From Semisulcospira habei (Eukaryota; Mollusca; Gastropoda; Semisulcospiridae), in the NCBI GenBank assembly GCA_036245525.1, contig BTPG01000005.1, positions 213,769,875 to 213,833,874 on the forward strand: DNA of 64,000 bases. Direction: 5' to 3'. Below the pieces are notes generated by a model. It was not told the origin of the DNA. It saw nothing but the letters and a program-made list of their open reading frames with translations, and ran no database searches. Position 1 is the stretch's first letter. The number at the start of each line of letters is the position of its first letter. Positions 42,411 to 52,950 of the stretch are shown in pieces. Made by a program: the position numbers and the translations under genes.

Positions 42411-42608
42411 CATCATGCTCCGTGGGCCTGGATCGCTGATTTGAAAAGTACATCCTGCTCCGTGGGCCTGGATCGCTGATTTGAAAAGTACATCCTGCTC
42501 CGTGGGCCTGGATCGCTGATTTGAAAAGTATATCCTGCTCCGTGGGCCTGGATCGCTGATTTGAAAAGTACATCCTGCTCCGTGGGCCTGGATCGCTGAT
42601 TTGAAAAG
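42411..42608. repeat. 40-bp tandem repeat, five copies
   Basis: Unit GATCGCTGATTTGAAAAGTA followed by CATCCTGCTCCGTGGGCCTG, from about 42411 to 42608, with single-base variants (CATCATG, TATCCTG). It lies 1.4 kb upstream of ORF2 of the minus-strand LINE and might be 5' monomers of that element; this is inference. Confidence 0.9.
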
Positions 42609-42660
42609 GGCAGACATACGTACTGATACAAGTATACGTGTATGTAGGTAGTATCAAGTA

Positions 42661-43032
42661 GCCCTGATGTTATAGTCCGTTCCTACAACCGGCAACACTT
42701 TGAACACATTGCCATTACCCAATAGTCATGTTCATTCAAAATGAAAAAGCTATAATCATATTTTTATTCATTCATTTTGGATGCACGGAAAATGTACATA
42801 ACACATGCAGTTCAGATAAAGGTATTGTAAAGTCTGATCCTATACAGACGGGTCCACTGAACGATCACAGGCGTGTTATATCTAAAGTGGCTAGATACAA
42901 TAGGAAAACCTTGCCGGAAACCTTGTCTTCAGCAAGTTAGGCAAGTGCATACTGACCGAAGGGTGATTTTAAAGTTTAAATTTACACATGGACATGAACA
43001 GCAAGTGTATCTTGTGCGAGGTATGTGTTGCC
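42661..43032. other. unassigned spacer
   Basis: Mixed-composition sequence with short frames only; nothing recognisable. Confidence 0.4.
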
Positions 43033-43233
43033 TATAACCCCTTCCACATCCAGCGCCAAGCGTGAGAGCTGGCCCAAGCGCAACGGCCCGGCGGTACTGC
43101 CTGAGGGGCACCAAGCCACCCAGGCACCACTACCGAGCCGCCAGAGTCGCTCCACCCCTCACATGTTATACTATACAGTGTCTAGGCAGTGTACCGTGTC
43201 TAGGCATAGGCTCGGCACTGGAAGTGAGAGAGG
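43033..43233. mobile_element. MITE of the CCCTTTYRCATCCAGCRC family, copy 1
   Basis: Starts TATAACCCCTTCCACATCCA and ends CACTGGAAGTGAGAGAGG; the ends are inverted repeats with some mismatches. About 200 bp, GC-rich interior with GAGAGCTGGCCC and CCGAGCCGCC blocks shared with the two copies below. Confidence 0.6.
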
Positions 43234-43948
43234 TAAACATGAGGTAGACATGTAGAATGCATAAGTGCTTACCGAAAGGAAGAGCCCGGTCTTAGGCAGA
43301 GGCCTGCGGTCACGACAGTAGACCACGACCTGTGGCCCCGACCCAGACCAGGCCCGCCGCCCCCGGGCCACGCCCACGCACCCCTCTGAAAAATCATAGG
43401 TGTATTGCAGCGATATGTAGTACACACATGCGACCCCTCACATTCAACAAGTTTTCCCCGATTTGGCAAAAGCCCCCATGTCCGGTCCCCCGAGAGAAGC
43501 GAGACCTTTACTGGCTTGAAAATCTCGCTCGTCACAGAGACGGACACCCCGGCCCCACGCCACACCTGGGCAGGTCTATATGTGTATAAATGCATGTAAC
43601 ACAAATACAGAAAAAACCCGTGCGTGTATTTTGTCTGTGTACGATTCACCGTGTGCATGCACCGCCAATTGCTTGTTTCGTGTTTATTCTAATTCTGCGA
43701 TTCTTTATTTTGTAATCTTACTTGAAATCTGCGGAACGGCGTTTTTCTTCTTGTTATTATGAACGTCCTCTGGCATCTCACCACTGGCACTGTTTCCAAA
43801 GTTTGGTCCATGTTTCCTATTCATTAATATTTTCTGTTGCGCTGTGATAGAAAACAAACGTTGGTCTGTTTGTTTTACTATGAATATGACACAGAAGCCA
43901 CATACACCCGGAGTAGATCACATTGGTCACGCTATGTGTGTATGGCTT

Positions 43949-44135
43949 ATAGCCCTTTCGCGTCCAGCGCGACGCCCAAGAGCTGGTTCGACCGTGGCAG
44001 CTCAACCATAGTGCCAAGGCCGCATGCCTCCCCGGAGAGAGACATACCAGCCAGACACCTCCGCCGAGCCGGCAGGGACATTCCACCTCTCGCAGGCTGA
44101 ACATGGTCCGTCCTGCACCGGGTGCGAAAAAGATA
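43949..44135. mobile_element. MITE of the CCCTTTYRCATCCAGCRC family, copy 2
   Basis: Starts ATAGCCCTTTCGCGTCCAGC and ends GGGTGCGAAAAAGATA, inverted ends. Interior blocks AAGAGCTGGTTCGACCGTGG, CAACCATAGTGCCA and CCACCTCTCGCAGGCTG match copy 3. Confidence 0.65.
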
Positions 44136-44244
44136 GGCCACATTACCGACTTAGAAATAGACCACACAAGGCTTGGAAATAGGCCACACAACCGAGGTTA
44201 GTACCTCGCTTGACTCCTCTGCTAACTCTACCTGGATGCAGCCC

Positions 44245-44442
44245 ATACCCTTTTACATCCAGCACAGAACCGAAAGGCTGGTCCGGCCGTGACAACTCAA
44301 CAATAGTGCCATAGCCGCATGTCTAGAGGGAGAGACATAGCAGCCAAACATAACCATCGAGCTGTTTGGGACGTTGATCTACCACGGACGCCCCACCTCT
44401 CGCAGGCTGCACATGAACCATTCAGCACTGGAAGTGAAAGGG
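44245..44442. mobile_element. MITE of the CCCTTTYRCATCCAGCRC family, copy 3
   Basis: Starts ATACCCTTTTACATCCAGCA and ends GCACTGGAAGTGAAAGGG, an 18-bp inverted repeat with three or four mismatches. About 198 bp. No coding capacity. The superfamily and target duplication are unclear. Confidence 0.7.
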
Positions 44443-45099
44443 ACAGCCCGCTCGATAGACTTAGGGGGGTAGCACTTCGATGGGCTCGTCTACTCTGACA
44501 CACACGCTGGGGTTGAGCGGGAAGTGACGAGCCCTGGGGGATTTGTCGTCTTCGATGGCACCAGGTCTCGGTCTCGCCGCGGCCGCCGCGTACGACATGG
44601 TAACCGGCGACAGCCTGGCTCTACCTCGTCCAGCAACTCTCAAGCGCGGGTCGTAGGGAGGAAAAAAACCCACCAAATGTTGGCATTACAAACAAAGGTA
44701 CATGTCACATTTCCGGCACATAATATCAGAAATCCAGACCAAAAAGGCGAATGCCAAGCGTGTAATATGCAAAGAAGTACCCAACGGAGAAAGAAACATG
44801 CTTAGAAAAGACGGGTACAACACAATTTATTAATATTTTGGGTAAATACCCTTTGTCAAAATAGACAAACAAACAAACAGAGAGATTAGCCGCTACTTAT
44901 CTTCATTGGCAGAAGGAATGTGGCAACTGAAGGAGGTGACGTAAAATAAAAGAAAAGGAAGAACAAAAGTGCGGGAAAAAGTAAAAATGACGTCAACGAA
45001 AAATCGTAAGAGAGAGACTCGGAAAGAACCTGAACACGAGAGACAAGAGTGTGTGCAAGCACGTGCAGGAGCGAGCAAAAGAAAAGGCGTGTAGGTGAG
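44443..45099. other. unassigned spacer
   Basis: Short frames only; includes a stretch rich in CGCGGCCGCCGCG near 44575. No domain recognised. Confidence 0.4.
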
Positions 45100-45290
<191 letters not shown>

Positions 45291-45605
45291 TGAACGGGGA
45301 GTACCCTTGGGCACGAAGTAGGCCGAGTGTCTAATACACAAAGCCTGCTAAACACCAACCCGAAGGCAAACTTTATATCACCTTCAAGTTGAGGACTACC
45401 TCGGGGAAAAACGGGAGGACCCCTGGAAAAAAAAAACCAGCATTTAGCACGGTACACAACTAGTAATAAGTCATTAAAACAAAGCAAATAATCAAATTCA
45501 GTAAGAGAATATTGGTATAAGTGGAGAGTAGGTAGTTGTGAAACCGTCTTCAAGGGTAACTAAAAAAAAAATGAAAAAAATATATATATTAAGGGGGGAG
45601 AGAGT

Positions 45606-45609
<4 letters not shown>

Positions 45610-45672
<63 letters not shown>
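45610..45672. repeat. (GA)n microsatellite
   Basis: About 60 bp of GA followed by a purine-rich AAAGGAGGAAGGAGG stretch. Confidence 0.95.
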
Positions 45673-45676
<4 letters not shown>

Positions 45677-45761
45677 GGAAGGAGGAAGGGGAAGAAGGGA
45701 AAAGGAAAAATCTTAAAGAGAGAAAGAGGGCTAGAGAGAAGTGTTAAAGGGGGTAGGAGGG

Positions 45762-45838
<77 letters not shown>
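45762..45838. repeat. (GA)n microsatellite
   Basis: About 75 bp of GA directly before a diverged fold-back family copy. Confidence 0.95.
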
Positions 45839-45840
<2 letters not shown>

Positions 45841-45868
45841 GGGTAGGGTGGGGGTCGGAAGACAACCA

Positions 45869-46134
45869 GCCAGAGCCACCAACCCCACCCGACAGGCACC
45901 CACCAGCCCACAGAAAAACAAACAGGCACGCAACAAGATGACCACATACATCCCTAAGGGATGCACACGATCGCCCCGCCCCAAAACCGCGTATAACTCC
46001 GTGAGCCGGAGACCAGGCGCCCGACAGGGAAGGGCAAGGGATCCAACTAAACGTTCGGCCAGCGCTGAGAAAGTCCCCAAGGGAAATGTACATATCAACC
46101 AGCGCCAGCCTCACCTATCTGGTTAGTGAGTAGT
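45869..46134. mobile_element. diverged fold-back family copy
   Basis: The left part (GACAGGCACCCACCAGCCCACAGAAAA region) corresponds to inverted U. The right part (GGGCAAGGGATCCAACTAAA, CCAGCGCTGAGAAAGTCCCC, then CCAGCCTCACCTATCTGGTT and AGTGAG) corresponds to forward U of the element at 21149-22105. It is more diverged than the other copies. Confidence 0.65.
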
Positions 46135-46475
46135 AAAACAGAAGCGATACAGTGAGGTAAAGGTACAGTTAGCAGACACAAGCAAGGTAAAAAAATGTAA
46201 TATCAGATTTGCGCCTCTTGTACGGATTGTTCGCATAGCTAATCACTGGGTTTCTGTCCGCAATAGTAGCGGGTGTGTCGCTTGTAGCATAGATGGTCAC
46301 GACTCTCCTCTTTGACAGGTAAGTGCTCAACTCGGTCAAGGCGAGTCTCGTTCAGTGTTGGCTGGCGGCAGAGCAGGAACCGCTCTTTGCTACATTTGCG
46401 TGTGTGTACGTTGTGATCGTTTCGAACACATTCTCAGAGTAGAAGAGGCAAAAGTACCCGAATGCACTGACAGAT
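46135..46475. other. unassigned spacer
   Basis: No frame or repeat recognised. Confidence 0.4.
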
Positions 46476-47090
46476 GTGTCAATGAATTACACGTGTTGGA
46501 CCGGCTGGCCTTCGGGTGAATATCACCCGCTCAGGTGCAACATATGGGGTCCTACTGTCCTCTCAAATTGTGGCATGATTTCGGAACCACAATGGCACAT
46601 TGTCATCGTCAAGTTCATCCCCACTTTCGTCGGCATCGCGACCACTTTCGTTGTTGTCGTTAGTATCTTGTTGCACAATATCGGCCCTTTCATCCTCTGT
46701 CAACTGAACTAAATCCAGTCTCCAAAATCGCCCCTATCCCAAAACTCATCATCACAAAATTCGTCGCTGTCACAGTCACTTTTTCCTCTTCGCCATTTTT
46801 GCAAGCACAACCAAAGTTCTGGAAGGAATTTTTTATATAAACTTCGCATCCTGTTTCCAAGGCCACGAGCCACTATAACATAAACACTGTGCACCTCGCA
46901 GTACCATTCCAGGGCTGTCAAGGTCGACGCTAATCCGGTAGCCACTTGCAGCAGGTAGAGGGGATTTTGAACGCAGCTAGCGCAAACCGCTTTAGCGGGC
47001 AGCCGTACACGGGGGAGTAAAAGCTGCGGCCCCGCTATACTGGGCAGCCGTAAGCAGAGGGGGCGTTTCCCATGCCCGCTATAGCGGGCG
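46476..47090 (-). mobile_element. fragment of a DNA transposon with an acidic N-terminal frame, possibly piggyBac-like
   Basis: Near the right limit, three direct repeats share CGCT(T/A)TAGCGGGCAGCCGTA-like sequence (about 46991, 47033, 47073). The last is a perfect palindrome GCCCGCTATAGCGGGC, as expected for transposon termini. To the left, minus-strand frames give an acidic leader (SDCDSDEFCDDEFWD and, after a break, ESGRDADESGDELDDD). This resembles the N-terminus of piggyBac transposases, but no catalytic domain is present. Assignment tentative. Confidence 0.35.
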
Positions 47091-47092
47091 TC

Positions 47093-49440
47093 AGTAATGG
47101 ATAATCATATGGTAATCATGTAAGTGGTGTGGGTACTCCAGATCGACTTCAAAGATCCAACCTTTTGTGTGATTCCAATCATAATTCATAATTTCGTTTG
47201 TCAATTTGTTTATATCACATGAGAAAAATCATGCAGCCGAAAGTTTTTCAAAGGCAATAACTCACACATCACAAATCCATATAAATTATTAGCGTCCAAG
47301 TACGTAATAAATGACCTTGACCTTGAGGGGTCAAAGTCGTCAAGATATTTGTTGTTGGCTTTGGCATAGTTGTTTGCGGCTATACTTATGCCTCCCCTCA
47401 ATCCACGTTCCACCATTTCACCCATCGAACGATCAGACAACAGGTCAAAAGATATCTTACTATATTTCAAAAAAGCATCCCATGTCATGCCAGGACTAGT
47501 TATGTAGCAAGCTGGGTCAAGACTGTAGTGCAACAAACCCTTTTCATGGTAACTTTCAAATACATCTGCTAGCAAGCAAACGTCAGCTTTCAAGTACTGG
47601 TCATGGTAGTCACCAATCGTTTCACACCCCAGTTTATCCCATGCTTCAAGCGCATGTTGGTATTCAGAGTCAGCAATACATTTGCCATTTAGTGTAGAAT
47701 AAAAAATTTCTTTTGGTGGCAGTCTCCTTTCCTCAAACACAACCCAGTGATCAATGTACTCGTAGGGGTAGACACCTTTCTTGATCAACTCAGTCTCAAA
47801 ATATTTACTTGTTATTGGAAACGGTCAGACCTTCTGCCAGACTAGCAAGCCCTAGAGATAAATGTTGAATGGAGTCATAAATGCTAATTTGTCTAACCTA
47901 AAATTAAGTATTTCTCAGTTGTCTGGGCAATACAACTATTTTTTTTTGTAAGACTCATCCACAGCCTGCATGATAATATGTGAATCATACCCCTTGAGAT
48001 TGTGAACAAAGATAGGCAGTTTGTATGTCTTAGGATCTATTTTTAATTTCAAGTTGCATTCACCATGTGCTGCACCTCTGTAACACCCAGTTATGTGATC
48101 ATGATCATGAAATTTATCACCCCCTAAAGATTGTTTAAAAATCCAACACATCACTGCTGTATCAAAATTCTGTTTGTCTTCTTCTGTCATCATCAAAGGC
48201 ATCTGACACTTTTCCAAATAATGTACTACCTGACTATACAGTTGTCACATTTCTGTTAAAAACTCAGCTGCTGCATTTTCACCCCTGTAGATAAGAGGTT
48301 CTGTATGCACACCGTCTGACCTAACAAGAATGTATCCAAAAGAACACACCACTTGGTCACTTAGTTTTATAGTCTTTGGTATTGATTCTGGAACAGGACC
48401 ATCATATGGAACAACCAGTGATTCAAAATCAGCATACACTACAAATGGCAGCTTTTGCTGATTCCCATAGTTCTTAAAATATACCTTGCTACCAGGATCT
48501 GGATACCTCAGTATTGTTTGAATGTCATCAGGTGACCTACAGTGCTGAACATGTTTGTGTGCTACTTTAATAGAGGAAAACCTCTGTAAACATTTTGTTA
48601 CAAAATTCCTGTTTACCATCATGTTTTGTTGTATGATGAATTATTCTTGACAAACTTCTGATAATTGTTTAGTGAAAGTTATCACCAGTTATTAGTAACA
48701 TGTCAACATGCTTATGTTCTGACTGTCTGAAGGTTGGGGTAATTGGTGATACTCTAATTGGTTGTACCTTGTTCTCAGACTCATTATCCCATACATACAC
48801 ATTCACATATATACCAGGGTTTAGTTTACAAACAAGTCTATGTCCTCTACCTTACAGGAAAATCTATACCACTGAAGTTGAATTCGTTTTCAAATTTGGT
48901 ATAGTTAGATACAAGTTCAGGTTTCATTTTTACAAAATGCAGTTTGGCAAGCACACACCACATGAAACAACAGTTATCATTGTTCTGAATATTAACGACA
49001 GCCTTTTTATTTGCAACCTCAGTTGGTAGTGGCAGCCATGATTTACCCAAAATAGGATGATACCTTGACTGATTTAATTGTAGTTCATGTACAAGGCCTT
49101 CATGCCAACCAGACCCCTGCATTTTCGCTCTGTCAATTGCTTCAAGGAAGTCAGGCAACAGTCTTTCTCTAAACACGTTTTCTGGTTCCCTTCTTGAATT
49201 AACTGTGTGCTGTCTTGTCAAGATATACGAAACAATCACTTCACCATCTACCCGGGTAAATTATATTTTCCCAACAATCTGAATCTTTACACTACCAGAA
49301 AGAAGATTATCTTGTATGACCGAAAAAGGTCTTTCTATTGATTCATAGACACTGTAAATGTTTGATATAGGCAAGTCTGTTGTGTGAAACACATTTCGTA
49401 AGACTGATGAGCCAGATGAGCCTTGGCTATTGTCCGTCAT
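47093..49440 (-). pseudogene. Polinton family B DNA polymerase, N-terminal two-thirds, copy C (broken)
   Basis: Starts ATG at 49440, five nt below a perfect dyad. An in-frame TAA at 49261 is a point change (GAA in copy B). Further frames at 49239-48847, 48622-48245, 48217-47936 and 47788-47210 cover the N-terminal region, the Cys/His block (CWIFKQSLGG ... HDHDHITGCYRGAAHGECN), the exonuclease motif VHNLKGYDSHII and motif A (ITYLDANNLYGFVM). At least five frame breaks. Motif C and the rest are lost at the 47092 boundary. Confidence 0.9.
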
Positions 49441-49445
49441 TTTTA

Positions 49446-49458
49446 TTTGTCCGACAAA
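49446..49458 (-). promoter_or_regulatory. perfect dyad before the polymerase start, copy C
   Basis: TTTGTCCGACAAA is a perfect 6+6 dyad with a one-base centre, 5 nt (TTTTA) from the start codon. Same layout as 33697-33709 and 34320-34332. Confidence 0.65.
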
Positions 49459-49479
49459 ATAATAAATACAAAAATACTG

Positions 49480-49560
49480 CTTGTGAAATACCACTTTATT
49501 GACTGTAATCCCTACAATAAACAAATTTAGTTTATATAGTTTACTCCCCAACAAATCAAT
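49480..49560 (-). pseudogene. remnant of small gene S2, copy C
   Basis: About 80 bp with CCACTTTATTGACTGTAA and AAACAAATTTAGTTTATATAG, alignable with 34014-34060. Most of S2 is deleted here. Confidence 0.45.
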
Positions 49561-49619
49561 CACTTCCCTAGTATGTGTCTTAAGGTCTTGCTCTGCTCAT
49601 GCTGCAGGTGTAATATCAC

Positions 49620-49946
49620 TTTATTGACAGTAACAAATTCAATATAATCAAGCTGTTTACTTATCTGGCAGAATATGTGTAAACACATGCTCTCAAACCA
49701 GTCACAGTTAGCATCATAAACTAAAAAATCTTGTGTCTTAAGATCAACAGTCTTGTAATCATAACATGGTGGACAATTAGAATATCCAAAAGTTACATTA
49801 TATGTCATGTATATCTTTGTTGGTGTTGAGAGTTTATCAAAGGCTCAAGCAGGAGTTTTAACTTGTGTTTTTAAGTCATAAAAATGCTCAACACCACTGA
49901 AGCTCTCTGTGATATCAAACGCTCGCCCGCTTTGTCTGTCCATCAT
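49620..49946 (-). pseudogene. Polinton small gene S1, copy C
   Basis: Starts at 49946 (ATGATGGACAGACAAAGC), 28 nt below the ATPase stop. After about 33 codons there is a stop; the remaining 80 codons (YNVTFGYSNCPPCYDYKTV...) are open. It aligns with 34385-34692. Function unknown. Confidence 0.55.
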
Positions 49947-49973
49947 TTTTTATGGACAAACCAAAAGGCTAAA

Positions 49974-50579
49974 TTAATTTACTAATCCATACCCAGTGGG
50001 CTGATCTGTCTTTAAAATAAGCTTTAGATGCTTAGTCGATTTCAGTTTGTTTTTCACAATGTCTCGTTCATGTTTGTTGGGGATGACATCGTTTTCTCTG
50101 AGGCAGTCTTCAAAGTTGTGACGATCCTTACAGTAAAACAAACAAATAAACTGTAGTTGCTCATGAAAATCTTTTACTACAGCATTATATTTTTGAGTGA
50201 GAATCCAGACACTGATGTTTGCATGCCTGCCACTAAAGGCCAGTTCTGCTAGTGTGTTTCTCTTCTTAACAATATCCTTCTCTGCAGAGCAACCATGAAA
50301 AATAAACAAAGTTGACTGTCCTTCAAATTGTTTGTAAAAATACTGCAGGTAGTCGTTCAGTTTTTTCTCAGGGTCGACTAAATAAATGTTATGATCAGAC
50401 CAAATGAATAAATGGTTGTGATAAGCTTTGTTGTGTTTGATCGTTGGACAAAATATCACAATGTTTTTGAAATGATAGATGTATCTTGTTTGTAAGAGAT
50501 TAGGAACAAATTCAGTTTTTCCACAGCCTGTGGCACCACAAAACAAGCCACAGTGTGGGTCAAGTGTCATCAAGTTCAT
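49974..50579 (-). CDS. Polinton packaging ATPase (FtsK/HerA type), copy C, open frame
   Basis: An uninterrupted frame of 201 codons starting MNLMTLDPHCGLFCG. Walker A is GATGCGKT at residues about 16-23. A hydrophobic strand with acidic or His end, STLFIFHGCSAEKD, occupies the Walker B position (an Asp would be expected, so it may be altered). Sensor-like VWILTQKYNAV follows. The length of 200 residues is normal for Polinton ATPases. It would drive DNA into the capsid. The neighbours are the capsid gene (upstream) and small gene S1 (downstream). It is the best-preserved large gene of the copy. Confidence 0.9.
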   Translation of the reverse strand: MNLMTLDPHCGLFCGATGCGKTEFVPNLLQTRYIYHFKNIVIFCPTIKHNKAYHNHLFIWSDHNIYLVDPEKKLNDYLQYFYKQFEGQSTLFIFHGCSAEKDIVKKRNTLAELAFSGRHANISVWILTQKYNAVVKDFHEQLQFICLFYCKDRHNFEDCLRENDVIPNKHERDIVKNKLKSTKHLKLILKTDQPTGYGLVN

Positions 50580-50597
50580 TTAATACTAATTATAATT

Positions 50598-51863
50598 TTA
50601 ATATATGTGAGCACTTAGTCTGCTTTCTTGAATATTGAGTTGGTCATAAAAAATCAGAAACAAATATATATTTATTGCTCCAGCGGTTTCAGTCTTTATT
50701 TGTATCTGAATTGTAATTCCGTCACTACCAATTTCAACAGTTGGACCTGACCCATGTAGGTAGTCGTCGTCTGTACTACGCAGGTCAAGCCAAAGGGCAT
50801 ACTTGTCTGTCAGGTATTGGGCGATCCTTACGTCATACAGATGCAGATCTTTAGATGCCATGTTTGCTGATTATCTCTAAGCCTTCCACCTGCAAAATAT
50901 TTTACGATCTCGTCATAATGCTGGTAAGGTAACATGCCTGAAGCAAAGACTTGATTAGGGCATCCTTCAATAGTACAAGACAAATAAGTAATCTTTGGAT
51001 TGTAATTTTTTGTGAATCCCATCTGTATGGACTCGCCGGTTTAACAAACAACATAAAAATGCCTTTCAGTGACCTAGCAGGTGTGTTTAAGTTGATGTTT
51101 CACATTGGGTCGCTTTTGTTTTTATGAATCAAACTGTGTCTTATAACACGATCATAATAAATCGGCAGTCTTGACTGGTACTGATTTTGAATGAGAGTAG
51201 CTAGATGAGCATGCGTGACAATTTCATATTACAAGGAAATGTTAAAGATCTTGTATGTTGCGTCTGTGTCAGTTGATTTAATAACTTTGGAGTAGACATT
51301 GAAAATTAGTTCAAAACTAAGACGGTCATTCAGTGCTCCTTGGTAATAAGGTAAATGTGCTGTTAGGATTTCAAATTCAAGTGGAATGCAAAATCTATTT
51401 CCATATGTTTCTGCCACAATAAAGTCCTTGGATTCTGTTGTTGATTTATCTGCAGCATTGATTCTGAGTTTGGCAATGTTATCAGAAATACGGTCTTCTC
51501 TTTCTTCTTGAGTTAGCCACAGATCTTTGTAACAGTAGAATACATCAGCATGATCAAGACTAAACACTTCCTGTCCTTCAAGTTTAACATTAATAGTCTT
51601 AATAATTGCTCTGCCTAGGTTGCCAACTAGTGTTCTTTTGTCATCTGTGTCTGATGAAAGATCAATATTAAAAGAAAGGCATGCAGTACCAGGAACAATA
51701 ACGTCACTGGGGATAGGTTAGGAAATTTGACAGTAAGTATTTGGTTTTGATCAATGGCGCTAGGATTGTTAGTGATGACAGTTGATAGCCTAATGCCCTT
51801 AACACCAAGAGGTTCACATAGTTTTCTGTATGGGTCTAACTTCGATCCATAGGACGATATCAT
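50598..51863 (-). pseudogene. Polinton major capsid protein (double jelly-roll), copy C (broken)
   Basis: The ATG at 51863 starts MISSYGSKLDPYRKLCEPLG. Frames at 51863-51627, 51567-51229, 51022-50828 and 50861-50598 together cover the N-terminal and C-terminal jelly rolls, ending IQESRLSAHIY. Breaks lie near 51700, 51600, 51228-51025 and 50865. Recognition rests on gene order with the ATPase and on capsid-like segments (IPLEFEILTAHLPYYQGALN; SGMLPYQHYDEIVKYFAGGR). It would form the hexon-like shell. Confidence 0.8.
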
Positions 51864-51905
51864 TTTATTATGCAAAAATTTAAAAAAAAATAATTAATAA
51901 ACACA

Positions 51906-51974
51906 ATGGCAGCAGGACGATTTAATCATGAGGATTTTGAAATGGATGACATGAATGACTATGATACTACTCTT
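51906..51974 (+). pseudogene. start of a divergent Polinton gene, truncated by a LINE
   Basis: ATGGCAGCAGGACGATTTAA opens a frame of 23 codons rich in Asp and Met (HEDFEMDDMNDYD) before the LINE 3' end begins at about 51972. It lies 42 bp from, and divergent to, the capsid start. Position suggests another virion gene; the product is unknown. Confidence 0.5.
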
Positions 51975-51984
51975 GGCTTGACTT

Positions 51985-52950
51985 CACGAACGAAGATACT
52001 ATAGGAAAAGTCTATGGGGGTTGACCACGACGTGTGCAGGCATGCTCGTGACTGTGGAGGCCAAACCGGGACAGGCAGGTTCGACCGCAGTGGCTGCAGA
52101 GGGAGGTCTGGCCAGGGTTCTGAGTTGCGGCATCTCTGTTTTTTCTCCTGACCCGCTTGTCTTTAAGGCTAGCTCTGCGCGAGTCCTCAAAGAAGACAGC
52201 TGCCTTGTAAATGATGGAGCGCCAGGTGTCACGGTCCGCAGCGAGTGTGGACCACTGACGGTGGTCGATTTCACAGGCACTAAGTGACTTCTTGAGACAG
52301 TCTTTGTATCTCTTCTTTGGTGCCCCTCTGTCTGTGTCCAGTGGCGAGCTCGCCGAACAGGGTGATCTTGGGTAGGCGATGATCCTCCATCCTGGAGACG
52401 TGCCCCGCCCAGCGAAGCTGTGTCCGCAGCAGCAAAGCCTCGATGCTCACAGTTTTTGCCTGTTCAAGGACCTCAACGTTGGTGACATAGTCACTCCAGT
52501 GAATGCCCAGGATTGTATGCAGGTAGCGCTGGTGGAAGCGTTCGAGGAGTTGTAGTTGGCTGCGGTAGAGGGCCCAGGACTCGGAATCATACAGCAGGGT
52601 TGTGAGGACGACAGCTCTGTACACGCTGATCTTCGTGCCTTTTTTTCAGCTTGGGGAGCTGGGTGGCTCGGTGGTAAAAGCGTTTGCCTCCAAACCAAAA
52701 GGTCCCGGGTTCAAATCCAGTTTGGGTCAAAATTTGCTCAGACCCTTTTTCGTTGTCCCCGTCTTTGAAATCACCCTCGTGGTGGACAAAAGACGTTAAG
52801 CCCTAAACAATTAAATTAATTAACTTTTTTCAGCTGTTGATTGTACCACACCCGCTTATATAGACGCCCGAAAGCACTGTTCGCTTTTGCGAGACTGCTG
52901 TCCAGCTCCTTGTTCAGCTTGGCGTCTGATGTGATGATGCACCCAAGGTA
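51985..52950 (-). pseudogene. RTE-like LINE copy A, C-terminal domain
   Basis: Minus strand encodes LRWAGHVSRMEDHRLPKITLF, the post-polymerase domain, and after it a CSHCGRTCPSRFGLHSH zinc finger as in copy B. A tRNA-type SINE (52651-52824) interrupts it. Upstream it begins only at the LGCIITSDAKL segment, where a deletion joins it to the endonuclease. Confidence 0.85.
52651..52824 (+). mobile_element. tRNA-derived SINE
   Basis: Head resembles a tRNA: box A TGGCTCGGTGG (52664-52674) and box B GGTTCAAATCC (52708-52718). The 3' body ends GGTGGACAAAAGACGTTAAG and CCCTAAACAA plus AATTAA repeats. Target duplications TTTTTTCAGC at 52641-52650 and 52825-52834; LINE copy B (near 56180) shows the empty site. 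About 174 bp. Confidence 0.9.

Larger units (their letters stand above)
36068..42660 (-). mobile_element. L1/Tx1-like LINE on the minus strand
   Basis: The 3' end is a poly(A) run (T's at 36068-36090 on the plus strand) placed inside the capsid gene. ORF2 runs from 41057 to 36619. The 3' UTR holds two GA microsatellites and ATCAATGA repeats. Upstream of ORF2 about 1.5 kb, including a 40-bp tandem array at 42411-42608, may be the 5' region, but its limit is unclear and no ORF1 is recognised. The reverse transcriptase is closest in style to the L1/Tx1 group. Part of the endonuclease is displaced by a dimeric SINE-like insertion. Confidence 0.7.
47093..51974 (-). mobile_element. Polinton/Maverick copy C, central to right part
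   Basis: Same gene order as 29.3-36.1 kb: polymerase (49440 down), small gene remnants, packaging ATPase, major capsid protein. It is cut at 47092 inside the polymerase and at 51975 by an RTE-like LINE. Not interrupted by later insertions inside, so it gives the empty sites for the solo LTR and for the fold-back copy at 33757. All genes except the ATPase have breaks. Confidence 0.85.

Noticed and set aside
52651..52720. A functional tRNA gene
   Set aside because: A and B boxes are present but the cloverleaf is not convincing and the sequence continues into a SINE body with target duplications.
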